Assembly: GCA_023266195.1 (NCBI GenBank)
Contig: JAHFRP010000006.1
Coordinates: forward strand, 62,001 to 126,000
From: Sulfuricella sp.
GTDB taxonomy: Bacteria; Pseudomonadota; Gammaproteobacteria; Burkholderiales; Sulfuricellaceae
Direction of reading: 5' to 3'
DNA length: 64,000 nucleotides
Below, piece after piece: positions 1 to 10,041 of this stretch. Positions within the stretch are counted from its first letter, which is position 1; each line of letters starts with the position of its first letter. The notes beneath the pieces are model-generated. The model saw only the letters and a list, made by a program, of their open reading frames with translations, was not told the DNA's origin and made no database searches. Made by a program: the position numbers and the translations under genes.

Positions 1-15
1 AGCTACAAGCCCCCC

Positions 16-1391
<1,376 letters not shown>

Positions 1392-1395
<4 letters not shown>

Positions 1396-2897
1396 TGCCC
1401 GGCGGCATCCAGCGGCAGCCTGATGTGAAAAGCCGTGCCCCTGCCGGGCTCGCTATCCACCGAAATGCAGCCGTTGTATTCCTCGATGATTTCATAGACG
1501 ATGAACAGGCCGAGTCCCATCCCCCGCCCGACGTCCTTGGTGGTGAAAAAAGGGTCGAAGATGCGCGGCAGGACGTCAGCCGGGATGCCCGGTCCGCTGT
1601 CGCGAATCTCGATGTCCACCGCCGCCGCGCCGGGGTAGCACTTGCCGAGAAAACGCGAGTCGCGCCCCGGCGCGGCGGCGAAACTCTCTGCGGTCAGACG
1701 GTGCCTGGCCGCCCCGATCCGGATTTCGCCGGACGAACCGGTCGCTTCCAGCGCATTCTTGATCAGGTTCAGGAACGCCTGCTCCAGCCGCTGCCGGTCC
1801 GCATAGAGCGCCAGGCCGGCGGGAATATCGGTCACGATCCGGACCCCGGGCGGCGTTTCCCCCTTGAGAAACAGCACCACCTCGTCGAACAGGGCCGCCA
1901 CGGACACCTTTTCCCGCTTGACCGGCCGGTCCCGCGCGAAATCCAGCAAGGCCCGCACGATCTTCCGCGCCCGCTCGGTCTGCTCGTCGATCTGGTCGAG
2001 CAGCTCCTTTTTCCGCTCCGGCTCGTTTTCGCCGACCTCTTCCAGCATGATCTGGCAGGACAGCGAAATATTCGACAGCGGGTTGTTCAGCTCGTGCGCG
2101 ACGCCGGCCAGCATGGTGCCGAGCGAAGCGAGTTTCTCCGAGCGCAACAGTCTTTTCTGACGCAGCTCCAGCTCGCCGATCATGCGGTTGAAAGCGTGGG
2201 TGATCGAAATGATTTCGCGATCGCCCGAGGGCACGGCGATCCGGTCCAGGCGGCCGCTCGACACCGCCTCGACGCAACGGTCCATGTGCCGCAACGGGCG
2301 CACCACCATGCGCGACAACATCCAGCCGATGCCCATCATCGCCAGGGAAAGCAGGGCGATGGAAATCAGCAGCGTGGCGCGAAACCGGTCCAGCGTGGCG
2401 CGAATCAAGCGCTGCTCGGTTCCCGCCATGCCCTCGGTGATTGCCACCACATCCTTGCCGACCTTCCTGATCTGCGCCTCCAGCAGTTCGGCCCGGCGCG
2501 GTTCGGCGATGCCGGCCCGGACGTATTCCGCCATCAGGGCGCGATAGGCCCGCACCTCGTTCTTCACCGTCAGGATTTGCGGCGCCAGCGCCAGCCCGGT
2601 GAAGTCCGCGGCGCTGCTCTCCAGCAGTTCGTCCACCTTGGCGGCGTAGCGGTTGACCTCCCGGAAATCGGCCGCCTGCCGGTACAGGAAATAGTTCTTC
2701 TCGAAGCGCCGGATTTCCAGTGTGGCATCGAACAGCTCGGTGATGCGCTCGCCCACCCGGATTTTTTGCTCGATCAGGCGCAGCTCGATGTAGGTGAACA
2801 GGGAAAGCGCGACGATCAGCAAGGCGATGGCGTAGTAGCCCAGGTAGCCGAGGGTGATTTTTTGCCGCAACGAGGACTGGAGCTTCATAACCCGCAT
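1392..2897 (-). CDS. Membrane sensor histidine kinase (4HB-like sensor, HAMP, HisKA, HATPase)
   Basis: Inner-membrane kinase of about 501 residues, partner of the sigma-54 regulator whose start overlaps its stop. A first membrane helix (YYAIALLIVALSLFTYI) is followed by a helical periplasmic region of about 150 residues resembling a four-helix-bundle sensor. A second helix (LLISIALLSLAMMGIGWML) leads into a HAMP segment. The phosphoacceptor motif is GVAHELNNPLSNI with His at about residue 267. The ATP-binding domain has the N, G1 (DSGPGIP), F (FDPFFTTK) and G2 (GMGLGLF) boxes. The start is uncertain between 2897 (MRVMKLQ) and 2888 (MKLQ); the longer upstream frame lacks conservation-like features. 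The signal cannot be read from the sequence. Confidence 0.92.
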
Positions 2898-3112
2898 GCT
2901 ACCGCCACTCGTTGCATTACGCAACATACGCCAGCGGCCGTGTAACACCGGCGCAAAACGCCGGGATCGTTCACTGGAGCCGCGCCTGGCCGCATAGCCC
3001 AGGCCGGGGACAAACGTGCGTTGCTATTTGCAATAAAACCAGCAACTTCGGAAAACTCCGCCGGCACCAACAAGCCCCGTAAAAACAATATCCTACGGAT
3101 GGAACACAGGTA

Positions 3113-3128
3113 TGGCACGGACCATGCT
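3113..3128 (+). promoter_or_regulatory. Sigma-54 (-24/-12) promoter candidate
   Basis: TGGCAC, five bases, then ATGCT: one mismatch to the consensus TGGCAC-N5-TTGCW with correct GG-N10-GC geometry. Transcription would start near 3140, about 35 bases before the ATG at 3175. This argues against the upstream ATG at 3112, which lies inside the promoter. The sigma-54 two-component system is encoded directly upstream and divergently. Confidence 0.6.
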
Positions 3129-3174
3129 TATTGAATTTTCACACACAACGCCGACCTGCGGAAAAGGACTGGTT

Positions 3175-3357
3175 ATGACCGACTTGATAAGCAAACTGAG
3201 GAATATGTTCACCGCCATGGCACTGGCCGACGCCGGCGATTTCGACGGCGTCAAGGACATCCTTCGCGAAAACGCGGAGGACCGCGACAGCGCGCAAACC
3301 AACGCACCCCCCGCGCGGCCCTGCGACATGATCGATGCCGCCGGGCTTGCGAAATAA
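3175..3357 (+). CDS. Small conserved-core protein, unknown function (paralogue of 26707-26919)
   Basis: A 60-residue soluble protein. The ATG at 3175 has a strong ribosome-binding site (AAAAGGA, 7 bases upstream) and follows the sigma-54 promoter. The core MFTAMALADAGDFDGVKDIL matches MLTAMACADAGDLDTVKEML in the small gene at 26707, so the two are paralogues. The core looks amphipathic and helical; no signal peptide or membrane segment is visible. It lies 35 bases before a small membrane protein gene and then a TauE/SafE permease. The other copy overlaps a SulP permease gene. Inference: an accessory or regulatory partner of anion transporters. I do not recognise a named family. Confidence 0.7.
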   Translation: MTDLISKLRNMFTAMALADAGDFDGVKDILRENAEDRDSAQTNAPPARPCDMIDAAGLAK

Positions 3358-3392
3358 CCATTCAATCAATCGACCACATCAGGAGATCATTC

Positions 3393-3632
3393 ATGACCAA
3401 CGAAAGCCCGCAACGGAACATCAGCCCGGCGACCAAAACCGCCGTCATGGGCGCAATCACCCTGGCAATATACGTCACACTGTTTTCACTTGAAGGGCAC
3501 ATTCTCAATCTGACGTCCCAGGGCAAGTGGTCTTTCGTTATCCCCATCGGCATCGCATTTACCGTTTCGTACTTTCACGGCGCGTTCACCAGCGGGTTCT
3601 GGGATGCCCTGGGCGTAAAAGCGAAGAAATAG
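3393..3632 (+). CDS. Small membrane protein, unknown function
   Basis: A 79-residue protein with two hydrophobic stretches (AVMGAITLAIYVTLFSL and FVIPIGIAFTVSYFHGAF), predicted to span the inner membrane twice and to end in a short basic tail. The ATG at 3393 follows AGGAGATC with good spacing. It sits between the tiny soluble gene and the TauE/SafE permease, all on the same strand, so co-transcription from the sigma-54 promoter is plausible although a repeat-rich 215-base gap separates it from the permease gene. It could be a small transporter-associated subunit. No named family recognised. Confidence 0.75.
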   Translation: MTNESPQRNISPATKTAVMGAITLAIYVTLFSLEGHILNLTSQGKWSFVIPIGIAFTVSYFHGAFTSGFWDALGVKAKK

Positions 3633-3670
3633 GGTAACTGCTCAACCCTACGCAAAAAATGCCACATGAA

Positions 3671-3803
3671 GCCCCTCTCCCCCAGGCGGGAGAGGGGTTG
3701 GGGTGAGGGAGTTTGCGCATAGACGACATTCACCATGACGCAAACACCCTCATCCCCGGCCCTTCTCCTTTATGCCCCTCGGGTACGCCTGCGGGAAAAG
3801 GGA
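3671..3803. repeat. Inverted repeat of CTCTCCC/GGGAGAG type
   Basis: Fills most of the 215-base gap between the small membrane protein gene and the permease gene. Left arm CCCCTCTCCCCCAGGCGGG...GGGTGAGGG pairs with right arm CCCTCATCCCC...GCGGGAAAAGGG. The same repeat type recurs near 42825, 50383 and 60945. It could act as a processing or attenuation hairpin. Confidence 0.6.
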
Positions 3804-3847
3804 TACAACCTGCTAAGTAATTACGAAATTAGAAAGAGAGCGTTCAA

Positions 3848-4927
3848 GTGGAAGTATCTGCAAACTTTATCGATCTGACTGCGGCCGGGATGGCCTACCT
3901 GTTCATTGTCGGCTTCGTCGGCGGCCTGGTCAGCGGCTTCATCGGCTCCGGCGGCGCCTTCGTGCTGACCCCGGCGATGATGAGCATCGGTGTGCCGGGC
4001 ATCGTGGCGGTGGCGAGCAACATGTGCCACAAATTCCCCAAGGCGCTGGTGGGCGCCATCAAGCGCGCCAAGTACGGGCAGGTGGACCTCAAGCTGGGGC
4101 TGGTGATGGGCGCCTCGGCGGAAGCCGGCGTGCTTTACGGCGCGCATATCCAGGAGGCGATCAAGAAAACCTTCGGCGACGCCGGTTCCAACCTGTATGT
4201 CAGCGTCGCCTTTGTGGTCGTGCTGGCCATCGTCGGCGGCTACGTGATGCGCGACGCCATCAAAATCTATCGCTCCGGCAACATGCACGAAGAAGAAACA
4301 GCCGGGCCGCTGGCGCGCTGGATTCAATCCATCCACATCCCCGGCACCATGGTGTATTTCGACAGCATCAAGGCCAAGGTATCGGTGCTGATCACCATAC
4401 CGCTCGGTTTCGCCACCGGCATGCTGGCCGCGACCATCGCCGTGGGCGGCTTCGTCGGCGTGCCCTCGATGATGTACGTGCTGGGCGTGCCCTCGATGAT
4501 GGCTTCCGCCACCGAGCTGGTGATCGCCTTCGTGATGGGCGTCGGCGGCACCATCAAGTTCGCCTGGGGCGGCTTCGTGGACATCCGCCTCGCCATGATC
4601 ATCCTCGCCGGCTCGCTGTTCGGCATCCAGATCGGCGCGATCGGCACCACTTACGTCAAGCCTTTCATGATCAAGGTCGTCATGGGCGTGATCATGGTCA
4701 CGGTGCTGTTTTCCCGCGCGTTCGTCATCCCGGTCTATCTGTCCCAACTAGGCCTGATCGAGCCGATGACCGAGGCTACGACGAAACTGCTCAAGAACAT
4801 CAGCTTTTCGATCATGATCCTGGCGCTGATCGTCGGCGCGGCCATCGTGCTCAAGGCGCTGATCCAGGGCATGCGCGAACACAAGCAGCAGCACGCATCG
4901 ATCGAGGAAGCGGTCGCCGCCGACTAA
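3848..4927 (+). CDS. TauE/SafE (TSUP) family sulfite/organosulfonate exporter
   Basis: Polytopic inner-membrane permease of 359 residues. Glycine-rich N-terminal helices (FIVGFVGGLVSGFIGSGGAF) and a repeat of the same pattern in the second half (ATIAVGGFVGVPSMMYVLG) are typical of the TSUP fold. A cytoplasmic loop carries KIYRSGNMHEEE at about residue 140. It starts with GTG at 3848 behind AGAGAG; no better ATG is present. Known members export sulfite, sulfoacetate or related anions, or take up thiosulfate or sulfate; the substrate here is not shown by sequence. Upstream small genes and a sigma-54 two-component system suggest regulated expression. A strong terminator follows. Confidence 0.9.
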   Translation: MEVSANFIDLTAAGMAYLFIVGFVGGLVSGFIGSGGAFVLTPAMMSIGVPGIVAVASNMCHKFPKALVGAIKRAKYGQVDLKLGLVMGASAEAGVLYGAHIQEAIKKTFGDAGSNLYVSVAFVVVLAIVGGYVMRDAIKIYRSGNMHEEETAGPLARWIQSIHIPGTMVYFDSIKAKVSVLITIPLGFATGMLAATIAVGGFVGVPSMMYVLGVPSMMASATELVIAFVMGVGGTIKFAWGGFVDIRLAMIILAGSLFGIQIGAIGTTYVKPFMIKVVMGVIMVTVLFSRAFVIPVYLSQLGLIEPMTEATTKLLKNISFSIMILALIVGAAIVLKALIQGMREHKQQHASIEEAVAAD

Positions 4928-4947
4928 GCGCGTCCGCCAACCCGAAA

Positions 4948-4976
4948 CGGCCAGGCGCGATGCCTGGCCGTTTTTA
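4948..4976 (+). terminator. Rho-independent terminator of the TauE gene
   Basis: Perfect 9-bp stem CGGCCAGGC / GCCTGGCCG with loop GCGAT, followed by TTTTT. It begins about 20 bases after the permease stop codon, so the carbonic anhydrase gene probably has its own promoter. Confidence 0.85.
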
Positions 4977-5027
4977 TTTGCCCGATTCAGGTAAAATCCC
5001 GTCCTCGCACCCTCTCAAGAAACCCTC

Positions 5028-5588
5028 ATGATCAGAAAAAATCCCAGCGGCGATATCCCCGTCATCCACGAATCCGCTTACGTGGACAAAACCGCCATCA
5101 TCTGCGGCAAGGTCGTCATCGAACAAAACGTGTTCGTCGGTCCCTATGCGGTCATCCGCGCCGACGAAGTGGACGAGAACGGGCTGATGAACCCCATCGT
5201 CATCGGCGCCAACTCCAACATTCAGGACGGAGTGGTGATCCATTCCGTCGCCGGCGCTCCGGTCGAGATCGGCGAAAACACCTCCATCGCCCACCGCTCC
5301 ATCGTGCACGGCCCGTGCCGGGTCGGCGACAACGTCTTCATCGGCTTCAACTCCGTGCTGTTCAACTGCGTCGTGCACAACCGCTCGGTCGTGCGCCACA
5401 ATTGCGTGATCGACGGCTGCGAACTGCCGGAAGGCTTCTACGTCCCCTCCACCACCAAAGTCAATTACAACACCGACCTCGCCACGGTGCCGAAAGTCAC
5501 CGCCGCCGATTCGGATTTCTCCGAAAACGTGGTGCGCGCCAACATCGAACTGGTGCAAGGCTACAAGAAGCTCCAGAACGAGTTTTGA
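5028..5588 (+). CDS. Gamma-class carbonic anhydrase-like protein (left-handed beta helix)
   Basis: A 186-residue hexapeptide-repeat protein of the gamma carbonic anhydrase/CcmM family, expected to be a cytoplasmic trimer that hydrates CO2. The three zinc ligands of the archaeal Cam enzyme are present as His72 (VVIHS), His89 (IAHR) and His94 (IVHG). Arg44 and Asp46 (VIRAD) and Gln66 (NIQDG) match other active-site residues. No signal peptide. It stands alone between a terminator and a palindrome. In an autotroph it could supply bicarbonate/CO2 for fixation (inference). Some homologues are inactive or work as complex I-associated subunits, so activity is not proven. Confidence 0.85.
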   Translation: MIRKNPSGDIPVIHESAYVDKTAIICGKVVIEQNVFVGPYAVIRADEVDENGLMNPIVIGANSNIQDGVVIHSVAGAPVEIGENTSIAHRSIVHGPCRVGDNVFIGFNSVLFNCVVHNRSVVRHNCVIDGCELPEGFYVPSTTKVNYNTDLATVPKVTAADSDFSENVVRANIELVQGYKKLQNEF

Positions 5589-5687
5589 ACCTGCCAGCCA
5601 AGCAGGGTGCAGGAAAAGGGTCAGACTAGCGAATCGTCGGTTCCGCTTCGCTTGAACCGACCTACGCATTACCACGGACCGATTCTG

Positions 5688-5711
5688 TAGGGTGCGCAAT
5701 GGCGCACCCTA
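5688..5711. repeat. Palindrome TAGGGTGCGC-AATG-GCGCACCCTA
   Basis: Perfect 10-bp stem with a four-base loop in the spacer between the carbonic anhydrase and MarR genes. A related hairpin (GCGCACGGCGCACCCTACA) occurs at 40613-40670, so it belongs to a dispersed family. The absence of a T-run makes a classical terminator unlikely. Confidence 0.7.
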
Positions 5712-5762
5712 ATGGTGTTTTCACCTCACCGGTCTCGCTATCGAAGGAACATTCGCGCCCGC

Positions 5763-5829
5763 TTGACTGGCCGCCCTATTTCCCCTACAGTAAATTGCAT
5801 TGAATGAAATATATTTTCCGACAATGCAA
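5763..5829 (+). promoter_or_regulatory. Sigma-70 promoter with MarR-type operator
   Basis: A -35 TTGACT (5763-5768) and -10 TACAGT (5786-5791) are 17 bases apart. The predicted start near 5798 lies inside a perfect inverted repeat TTGCATTG (5795-5802) / CAATGCAA (5822-5829). The right arm covers the ATG at 5824. The arrangement fits autorepression by the encoded MarR protein. Confidence 0.65.
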
Positions 5830-6399
5830 ATTCCGGAATCCTCCCCGCCCCACGATACGCCCGACGACGAAGCGGCCCGGCATCAGCGCCTGGCGCTGGC
5901 TGCGCTGGGCAAATTCCGCGAAGTGCTGGGCTCGGTCAAGCGACATGTCGGCTGGGTCGAGGAGCAATGCGGGCTGAGCGGCACCAAGCTGTGGGCGCTG
6001 CACGAAATCCAGAAGCGGCCGGGCCTGAAGGTCACCGAACTGGCCCAGGCCATGTCCATCCATCAATCCACCGCGAGCAACCTGGTCGATAAGCTGATCA
6101 AGCGGGGCCTCATCCGCCGCGACCGGAGCAGCGACGACCAGCGGGTGGTGAACCTGACCATCACGGACCAAGGCGAAAAGCTCCTCGCCGCCGCCCCGCA
6201 CCCGCCCATGGGGGTATTGCCCGACGCGCTGGTGAACCTGCCCGAGCCCGTTCTGCGGGAACTGGACGCCAACCTGGGCGCGCTGATCGAGACCATGAAA
6301 GTCCGCGACGCCGAATCGGCGCTGGAGCCGCTTTCCGATGCTTTCACCGCCTCCTCGCGGCATCTTGACGTTCCCTTAACCCAAAAAAAGCCAAAATAG
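5824..6399 (+). CDS. MarR-family transcriptional regulator
   Basis: About 191 residues with a winged helix-turn-helix of MarR type: recognition-helix region SIHQSTASNLVDKLIKRGLI, then wing residues RRDRSSDDQRVVNLTITDQG. The N-terminal dimerisation segment has VEEQCGLSGTKLWAL. A TTG at 5800 extends the frame, but the promoter call puts the transcript start next to it, so ATG 5824 is chosen. The gene ends 29 bases before the Ehr operon on the same strand, with no terminator between. Inference: it represses itself and perhaps the downstream complex through the palindrome at 5795-5829. The ligand is unknown. Confidence 0.88.
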   Translation: MQIPESSPPHDTPDDEAARHQRLALAALGKFREVLGSVKRHVGWVEEQCGLSGTKLWALHEIQKRPGLKVTELAQAMSIHQSTASNLVDKLIKRGLIRRDRSSDDQRVVNLTITDQGEKLLAAAPHPPMGVLPDALVNLPEPVLRELDANLGALIETMKVRDAESALEPLSDAFTASSRHLDVPLTQKKPK

Positions 6400-6428
6400 C
6401 GCCCCGGCGTTTTTAGGAAAAACTATTC

Positions 6429-8429
6429 GTGAGTGCTGTCACCCCGCTTGACCTGCTTGGCGCATCCATCCTCGGCTGGATGGCACTTGGCCTGGGCGGT
6501 CTGTTCGCGCCGCGGCGGGCCATACTGGCGCTGATCTTTCCTGCCGGCGCGGCGGCGGCTTTGCTGGTTGCGGGAGCCGCGCTGTGGGCGCTGGGCGCGC
6601 CGGCCGAGACCGCGGTGCTGCCGCTCGGCCTGCCCGATCTGCCGTTCCACCTGCACCTCGACACGCTGTCCGCCTTTTTCCTGTTGCTGCTCGGCGCGAC
6701 GACGGTGGGCATTTCGGTCTTCTCGATCGGCTATTTCCGCGACATGGACCGGGCGACGCTGTCGCTGCTGTGCCTGGAATACCATTTTTTTCTCGCCGCC
6801 ATGGCGCTGGTGTTCCTCGCCGACGACGCCTACCTGTTCATGGTGGCGTGGGAAACCATGGCGCTGTCTTCCTATTTCCTCGTCACCACCGATCACCATG
6901 TACCGGAAATCCGCCGCGCCGGATTTCTCTACCTGCTCGTCGCCCACGTCGGCGCCATCGCCATCCTGATGTGCTTCGGCGTGATGCAGGGCGGCCACGG
7001 CGACTATACCTTCGCCACCATGCGCGATGCCCACCTGACTTCGTTCTGGGCCAGCGTCACCTTCCTCCTGGCGCTGTTCGGCTTCGGCGCCAAGGCGGGC
7101 ATCCTGCCGCTGCACATCTGGCTGCCCGAAGCGCATCCGGCCGCGCCTTCGCCGGTTTCCGCGATGATGAGCGGCATCATGCTGAAGACCGCGGTGTACG
7201 GCATCCTGCGCGTCACCTTCGACCTGCTCGGCAGCCAGCAGTGGTGGTGGGGCACCGTCGCGCTGACGCTGGGATTGCTCACCGCCCTGTTCGGCGTGAT
7301 GTTCGCCGCGGTGCAGACCGACATGAAGCGCCTGCTGGCCTACTCCTCGATCGAGAACATCGGCATCATCCTGGTCGGCATCGGCCTCGCGGTGACCTTC
7401 CACGCCTTCCACAAGGATGCGCTGGCCGCGCTGGCGCTCACCGCCACGCTGTACCACGCGCTCAACCACGCCTTCATGAAGGGCCTGCTGTTCCTCGGTA
7501 CCGGCTCGGTGCTGCACGCCACCGGCGAGCGCAACCTGGCCAAGCTGGGCGGCCTCATCCACCGCATGCCGAAACTGGCCCTGCTGGTGCTGGTGGGCTC
7601 GCTCGCCATCGCCGGCCTGCCGCCGCTCAACGGCTTCGTCTCCGAGTGGCTGCTGTTGCAGGCGTTCCTGCTGTCGCCGGGGCTGCCCCAGTCCTACCTC
7701 AACATGCTGATCCCGGTCGCCGCCGCCGCGCTGGTGCTGGCCGCCGCGCTGGCGGGCTACGTCATGGTCAAGTTCTACGGCATCATCTTCCTCGGCCAGC
7801 CGCGCGACGAAAAAATCGCCGCGGCGCACGACATCGGCGTCTGGGAGCGGATCGGGCTGACCTGGCTGGCGCTGGGCTGCATCCTGCTCGGGCTGTTCCC
7901 GGTGTTCGTCATCCTGCACATCGACCCGGTCGCCCAACTGCTGGTCGGCCATACCCTGGGCAGCAGCGCGGCGCAGACCGGCTGGCTGATGCTCACCCCG
8001 ATCCTGCCGGAACGCGCCAGCTACAGCCCGCTGGTGCTGTTCCTGATCATCGCCGTCGGCATCTTCTTCACCCTGTTCGCGGTGAAGAAGTTCTATCACG
8101 GCCGCCTGCGCCGCGGCCCGGCGTGGGATTGCGGCTTCCCCGAACAGACGGCGCGGATGCAGGATTCCGCCGAAGGCTTCGGCCAGCCGATCCGGCAGAT
8201 CTTCGAGCTGTTCTTCGGCATCGTGCGCGAAGTGCCCAGCCCGTTCGACAAGAAGCCCCACTACCACGGCGAAACGCGCGACCGCCTGTGGGACCTGGTC
8301 TACCTGCCGATCGCCCGGCTCACCGAAACGCTTTCCGCGCTGGTCGGCCGCCTGCAGCACGGCCGCATCCACATTTACCTGCTGTATAGCTTCGTGACGT
8401 TACTCGCCCTGCTGGCCTTCATCCGATGA
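6429..8429 (+). CDS. HyfB-like antiporter subunit of Ehr/complex I-like membrane complex
   Basis: A 666-residue polytopic membrane protein of the Mrp/NuoL/HyfB family, the proton- or ion-translocating arm of complex I-like enzymes. Characteristic motifs are VAWETMALSSYFLV, LPLHIWLPEAHPAAPSPVSA (transmembrane helix 7-8 region with lysines nearby) and AYSSIENIGIILVGIGLA. The start is GTG at 6429, supported by AGGAAAA upstream. It is followed by an ATGA overlap with the next gene. The long C-terminal tail (WDCGFPEQTARMQDSAEGF) is typical of HyfB. Together with the next five genes it forms a membrane complex without a hydrogenase active site. Confidence 0.92.
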   Translation: MSAVTPLDLLGASILGWMALGLGGLFAPRRAILALIFPAGAAAALLVAGAALWALGAPAETAVLPLGLPDLPFHLHLDTLSAFFLLLLGATTVGISVFSIGYFRDMDRATLSLLCLEYHFFLAAMALVFLADDAYLFMVAWETMALSSYFLVTTDHHVPEIRRAGFLYLLVAHVGAIAILMCFGVMQGGHGDYTFATMRDAHLTSFWASVTFLLALFGFGAKAGILPLHIWLPEAHPAAPSPVSAMMSGIMLKTAVYGILRVTFDLLGSQQWWWGTVALTLGLLTALFGVMFAAVQTDMKRLLAYSSIENIGIILVGIGLAVTFHAFHKDALAALALTATLYHALNHAFMKGLLFLGTGSVLHATGERNLAKLGGLIHRMPKLALLVLVGSLAIAGLPPLNGFVSEWLLLQAFLLSPGLPQSYLNMLIPVAAAALVLAAALAGYVMVKFYGIIFLGQPRDEKIAAAHDIGVWERIGLTWLALGCILLGLFPVFVILHIDPVAQLLVGHTLGSSAAQTGWLMLTPILPERASYSPLVLFLIIAVGIFFTLFAVKKFYHGRLRRGPAWDCGFPEQTARMQDSAEGFGQPIRQIFELFFGIVREVPSPFDKKPHYHGETRDRLWDLVYLPIARLTETLSALVGRLQHGRIHIYLLYSFVTLLALLAFIR

Positions 8430-9373
8430 CGATTTCCGCCGTTCTCCTGCAATTGTTCCAGGACACCCTGGTGGTGCTGATCGCCCCCCTCCTGCTGGGC
8501 TGGGTCAACCAGTGCCGGGCCTGGCTGCAAAACCGCAGCGGCGCGGGCGTGCTGCAGCCCTACCGCAACCTGGCCAAGCTGTTCCACAAGGACGCCGCGC
8601 TGGCCAACAACGCCTCGCCCCTGTTCCGCGCCACCCCTTACATCCTGTTCGCCGCCATGTGGCTGGCGGCGGCGCTGGTGCCGGTGATCGCCACCGACCT
8701 GCCGCTTTCGCCGGCGGTGGACGTGATCGCCCTGGTCGGCATTTTCGCCCTGGCGCGGGTGTTCATCTCGCTGGCGGCGATGGACATCGGCACCTCGTTC
8801 GGCACGCTCGGCGCGCGGCGCGAAATGCTGGTCGGCTTCCTCGCCGAGCCGGCGCTGCTGATGGTGTTCTTCACCGCCTCGATCATCAGCCAATCCACCT
8901 CGCTCATCACCATCGTCGAAACCCTGGCGCACAAGCAGTTCGTGCTCTACCCCAGCCTGGCGTTCGCCGCCGTCGCCTTCGTCATGGTGCTGCTGGCGGA
9001 AAACGCCCGCATCCCGGTGGACAACCCCTCCACCCACCTCGAACTGACCATGATCCACGAGGCGATGATCCTGGAATATTCGGCCCGCCATCTCGCCCTG
9101 GTCGAGTGGGCCAGCGCGCTCAAGCTGCTCGCCTACACCACCATCGGCATCGCCCTGTTCCTGCCCTGGGGCATCGCCGAAGCCGGCGACTGGGGTGCCT
9201 TGCCGCTGGCGCTGGTGGCGCTGTTCGTCAAGCTGACGGCGGCGGGCGCCAGTCTGGCGCTGCTCGAAACCATCTCGGCCAAGATGCGCATTTTCCGCGT
9301 GCCGGAATTCATGGGCACCGCCTTCCTGCTCGCCGTGCTGGGCATGCTGATCCGTTTCCTGCTGGGAAGCTAG
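8426..9373 (+). CDS. HyfC-like (NuoH/HycD family) membrane subunit
   Basis: A 315-residue multi-helix membrane protein homologous to NuoH/HycD, the subunit that connects the peripheral arm to the membrane arm and contributes to the quinone-like cavity in complex I. Family motifs include VNQCRAWLQNRSGAGVLQPY near the N terminus, GTSFGTLGARREMLVGFLAE and ENARIPVDNPSTHLELTM (acidic and Asp/His residues conserved in the family). The ATG overlaps the HyfB-like stop by four bases, indicating translational coupling. The next gene starts 7 bases after its stop. Confidence 0.92.
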   Translation: MTISAVLLQLFQDTLVVLIAPLLLGWVNQCRAWLQNRSGAGVLQPYRNLAKLFHKDAALANNASPLFRATPYILFAAMWLAAALVPVIATDLPLSPAVDVIALVGIFALARVFISLAAMDIGTSFGTLGARREMLVGFLAEPALLMVFFTASIISQSTSLITIVETLAHKQFVLYPSLAFAAVAFVMVLLAENARIPVDNPSTHLELTMIHEAMILEYSARHLALVEWASALKLLAYTTIGIALFLPWGIAEAGDWGALPLALVALFVKLTAAGASLALLETISAKMRIFRVPEFMGTAFLLAVLGMLIRFLLGS

Positions 9374-9380
9374 ACGCCAA

Positions 9381-10040
9381 ATGACGAACCTTTTCGGACA
9401 ACTCATCAACCTGTTCGCCGCCCTGCTGCTGCTGATCGCTTTCGCCATGCTGTCGCAGCGCCGGGTGCTGTCGCTGATCAACCTGTTCGCGTTCCAGGGA
9501 CTGGTGCTGTCGGTCAGCACCGCGATCGTGGCCTGGTCCTCCAGCCAGCATCACCTCTATTACTCGGCGGCGCTGACGCTGCTGCTGAAAGTGCTGGTCC
9601 TGCCGTGGATCCTGCATCGCCTGATCCGCCGCCTCAACGTCAAATGGGACGTCGAGACCATGTTCAACATCCCCACCACCATGCTGGTCGGCATCGCGCT
9701 GGTGGTGTTCGCCTTCAACCTGGCGGCGCCGATTTCGCAGATGGCCGGCACCATCACCAAGGGCACCCTGGGCATCGCCATGGCCAGCGTGCTGCTCTCG
9801 TTCCTGATGATGATCACGCGCAGCAAGGCTGTGCCGCAGGTGATCGGCTTCCTCGCCATGGAAAACGGCCTGTTCTTCGCCGCCACCAGCGCCACTTACG
9901 GCATGCCGATGGTGGTGGAACTGGGCATCGCCCTCGACGTGCTGGTCGGCATGTTCATCCTCGGCATCTTCTTCTTCCAGATCCGCGAAACCTTCGACAG
10001 CCTGGATTTGAAGCACATGGAAAAACTCAAGGAAGAATGA
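9381..10040 (+). CDS. HyfE-like membrane subunit
   Basis: A 219-residue polytopic protein matching hydrogenase-4 component E. The N-terminal third resembles NuoK (AMLSQRRVLSLINLFAFQGL and LSVSTAIVAWSS). The rest has helices around MLVGIALVVFAFNLAA and ALDVLVGMFILGIFFFQIRE. Family knowledge: HyfE-type subunits belong to the ion-translocating membrane arm and mark formate hydrogenlyase-like and Ehr complexes as distinct from NADH dehydrogenase. The gene ends with TGA one base before the next (TTG) start. Confidence 0.9.
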   Translation: MTNLFGQLINLFAALLLLIAFAMLSQRRVLSLINLFAFQGLVLSVSTAIVAWSSSQHHLYYSAALTLLLKVLVLPWILHRLIRRLNVKWDVETMFNIPTTMLVGIALVVFAFNLAAPISQMAGTITKGTLGIAMASVLLSFLMMITRSKAVPQVIGFLAMENGLFFAATSATYGMPMVVELGIALDVLVGMFILGIFFFQIRETFDSLDLKHMEKLKEE

Positions 10041-10041
10041 C

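Noticed and set aside
3112-3174. Earlier ATG at 3112 for the tiny gene
   Set aside because: It lies inside the -24/-12 promoter and has no ribosome-binding site.
5800-5823. TTG start at 5800 for the MarR gene
   Set aside because: It is two bases after the predicted transcription start.
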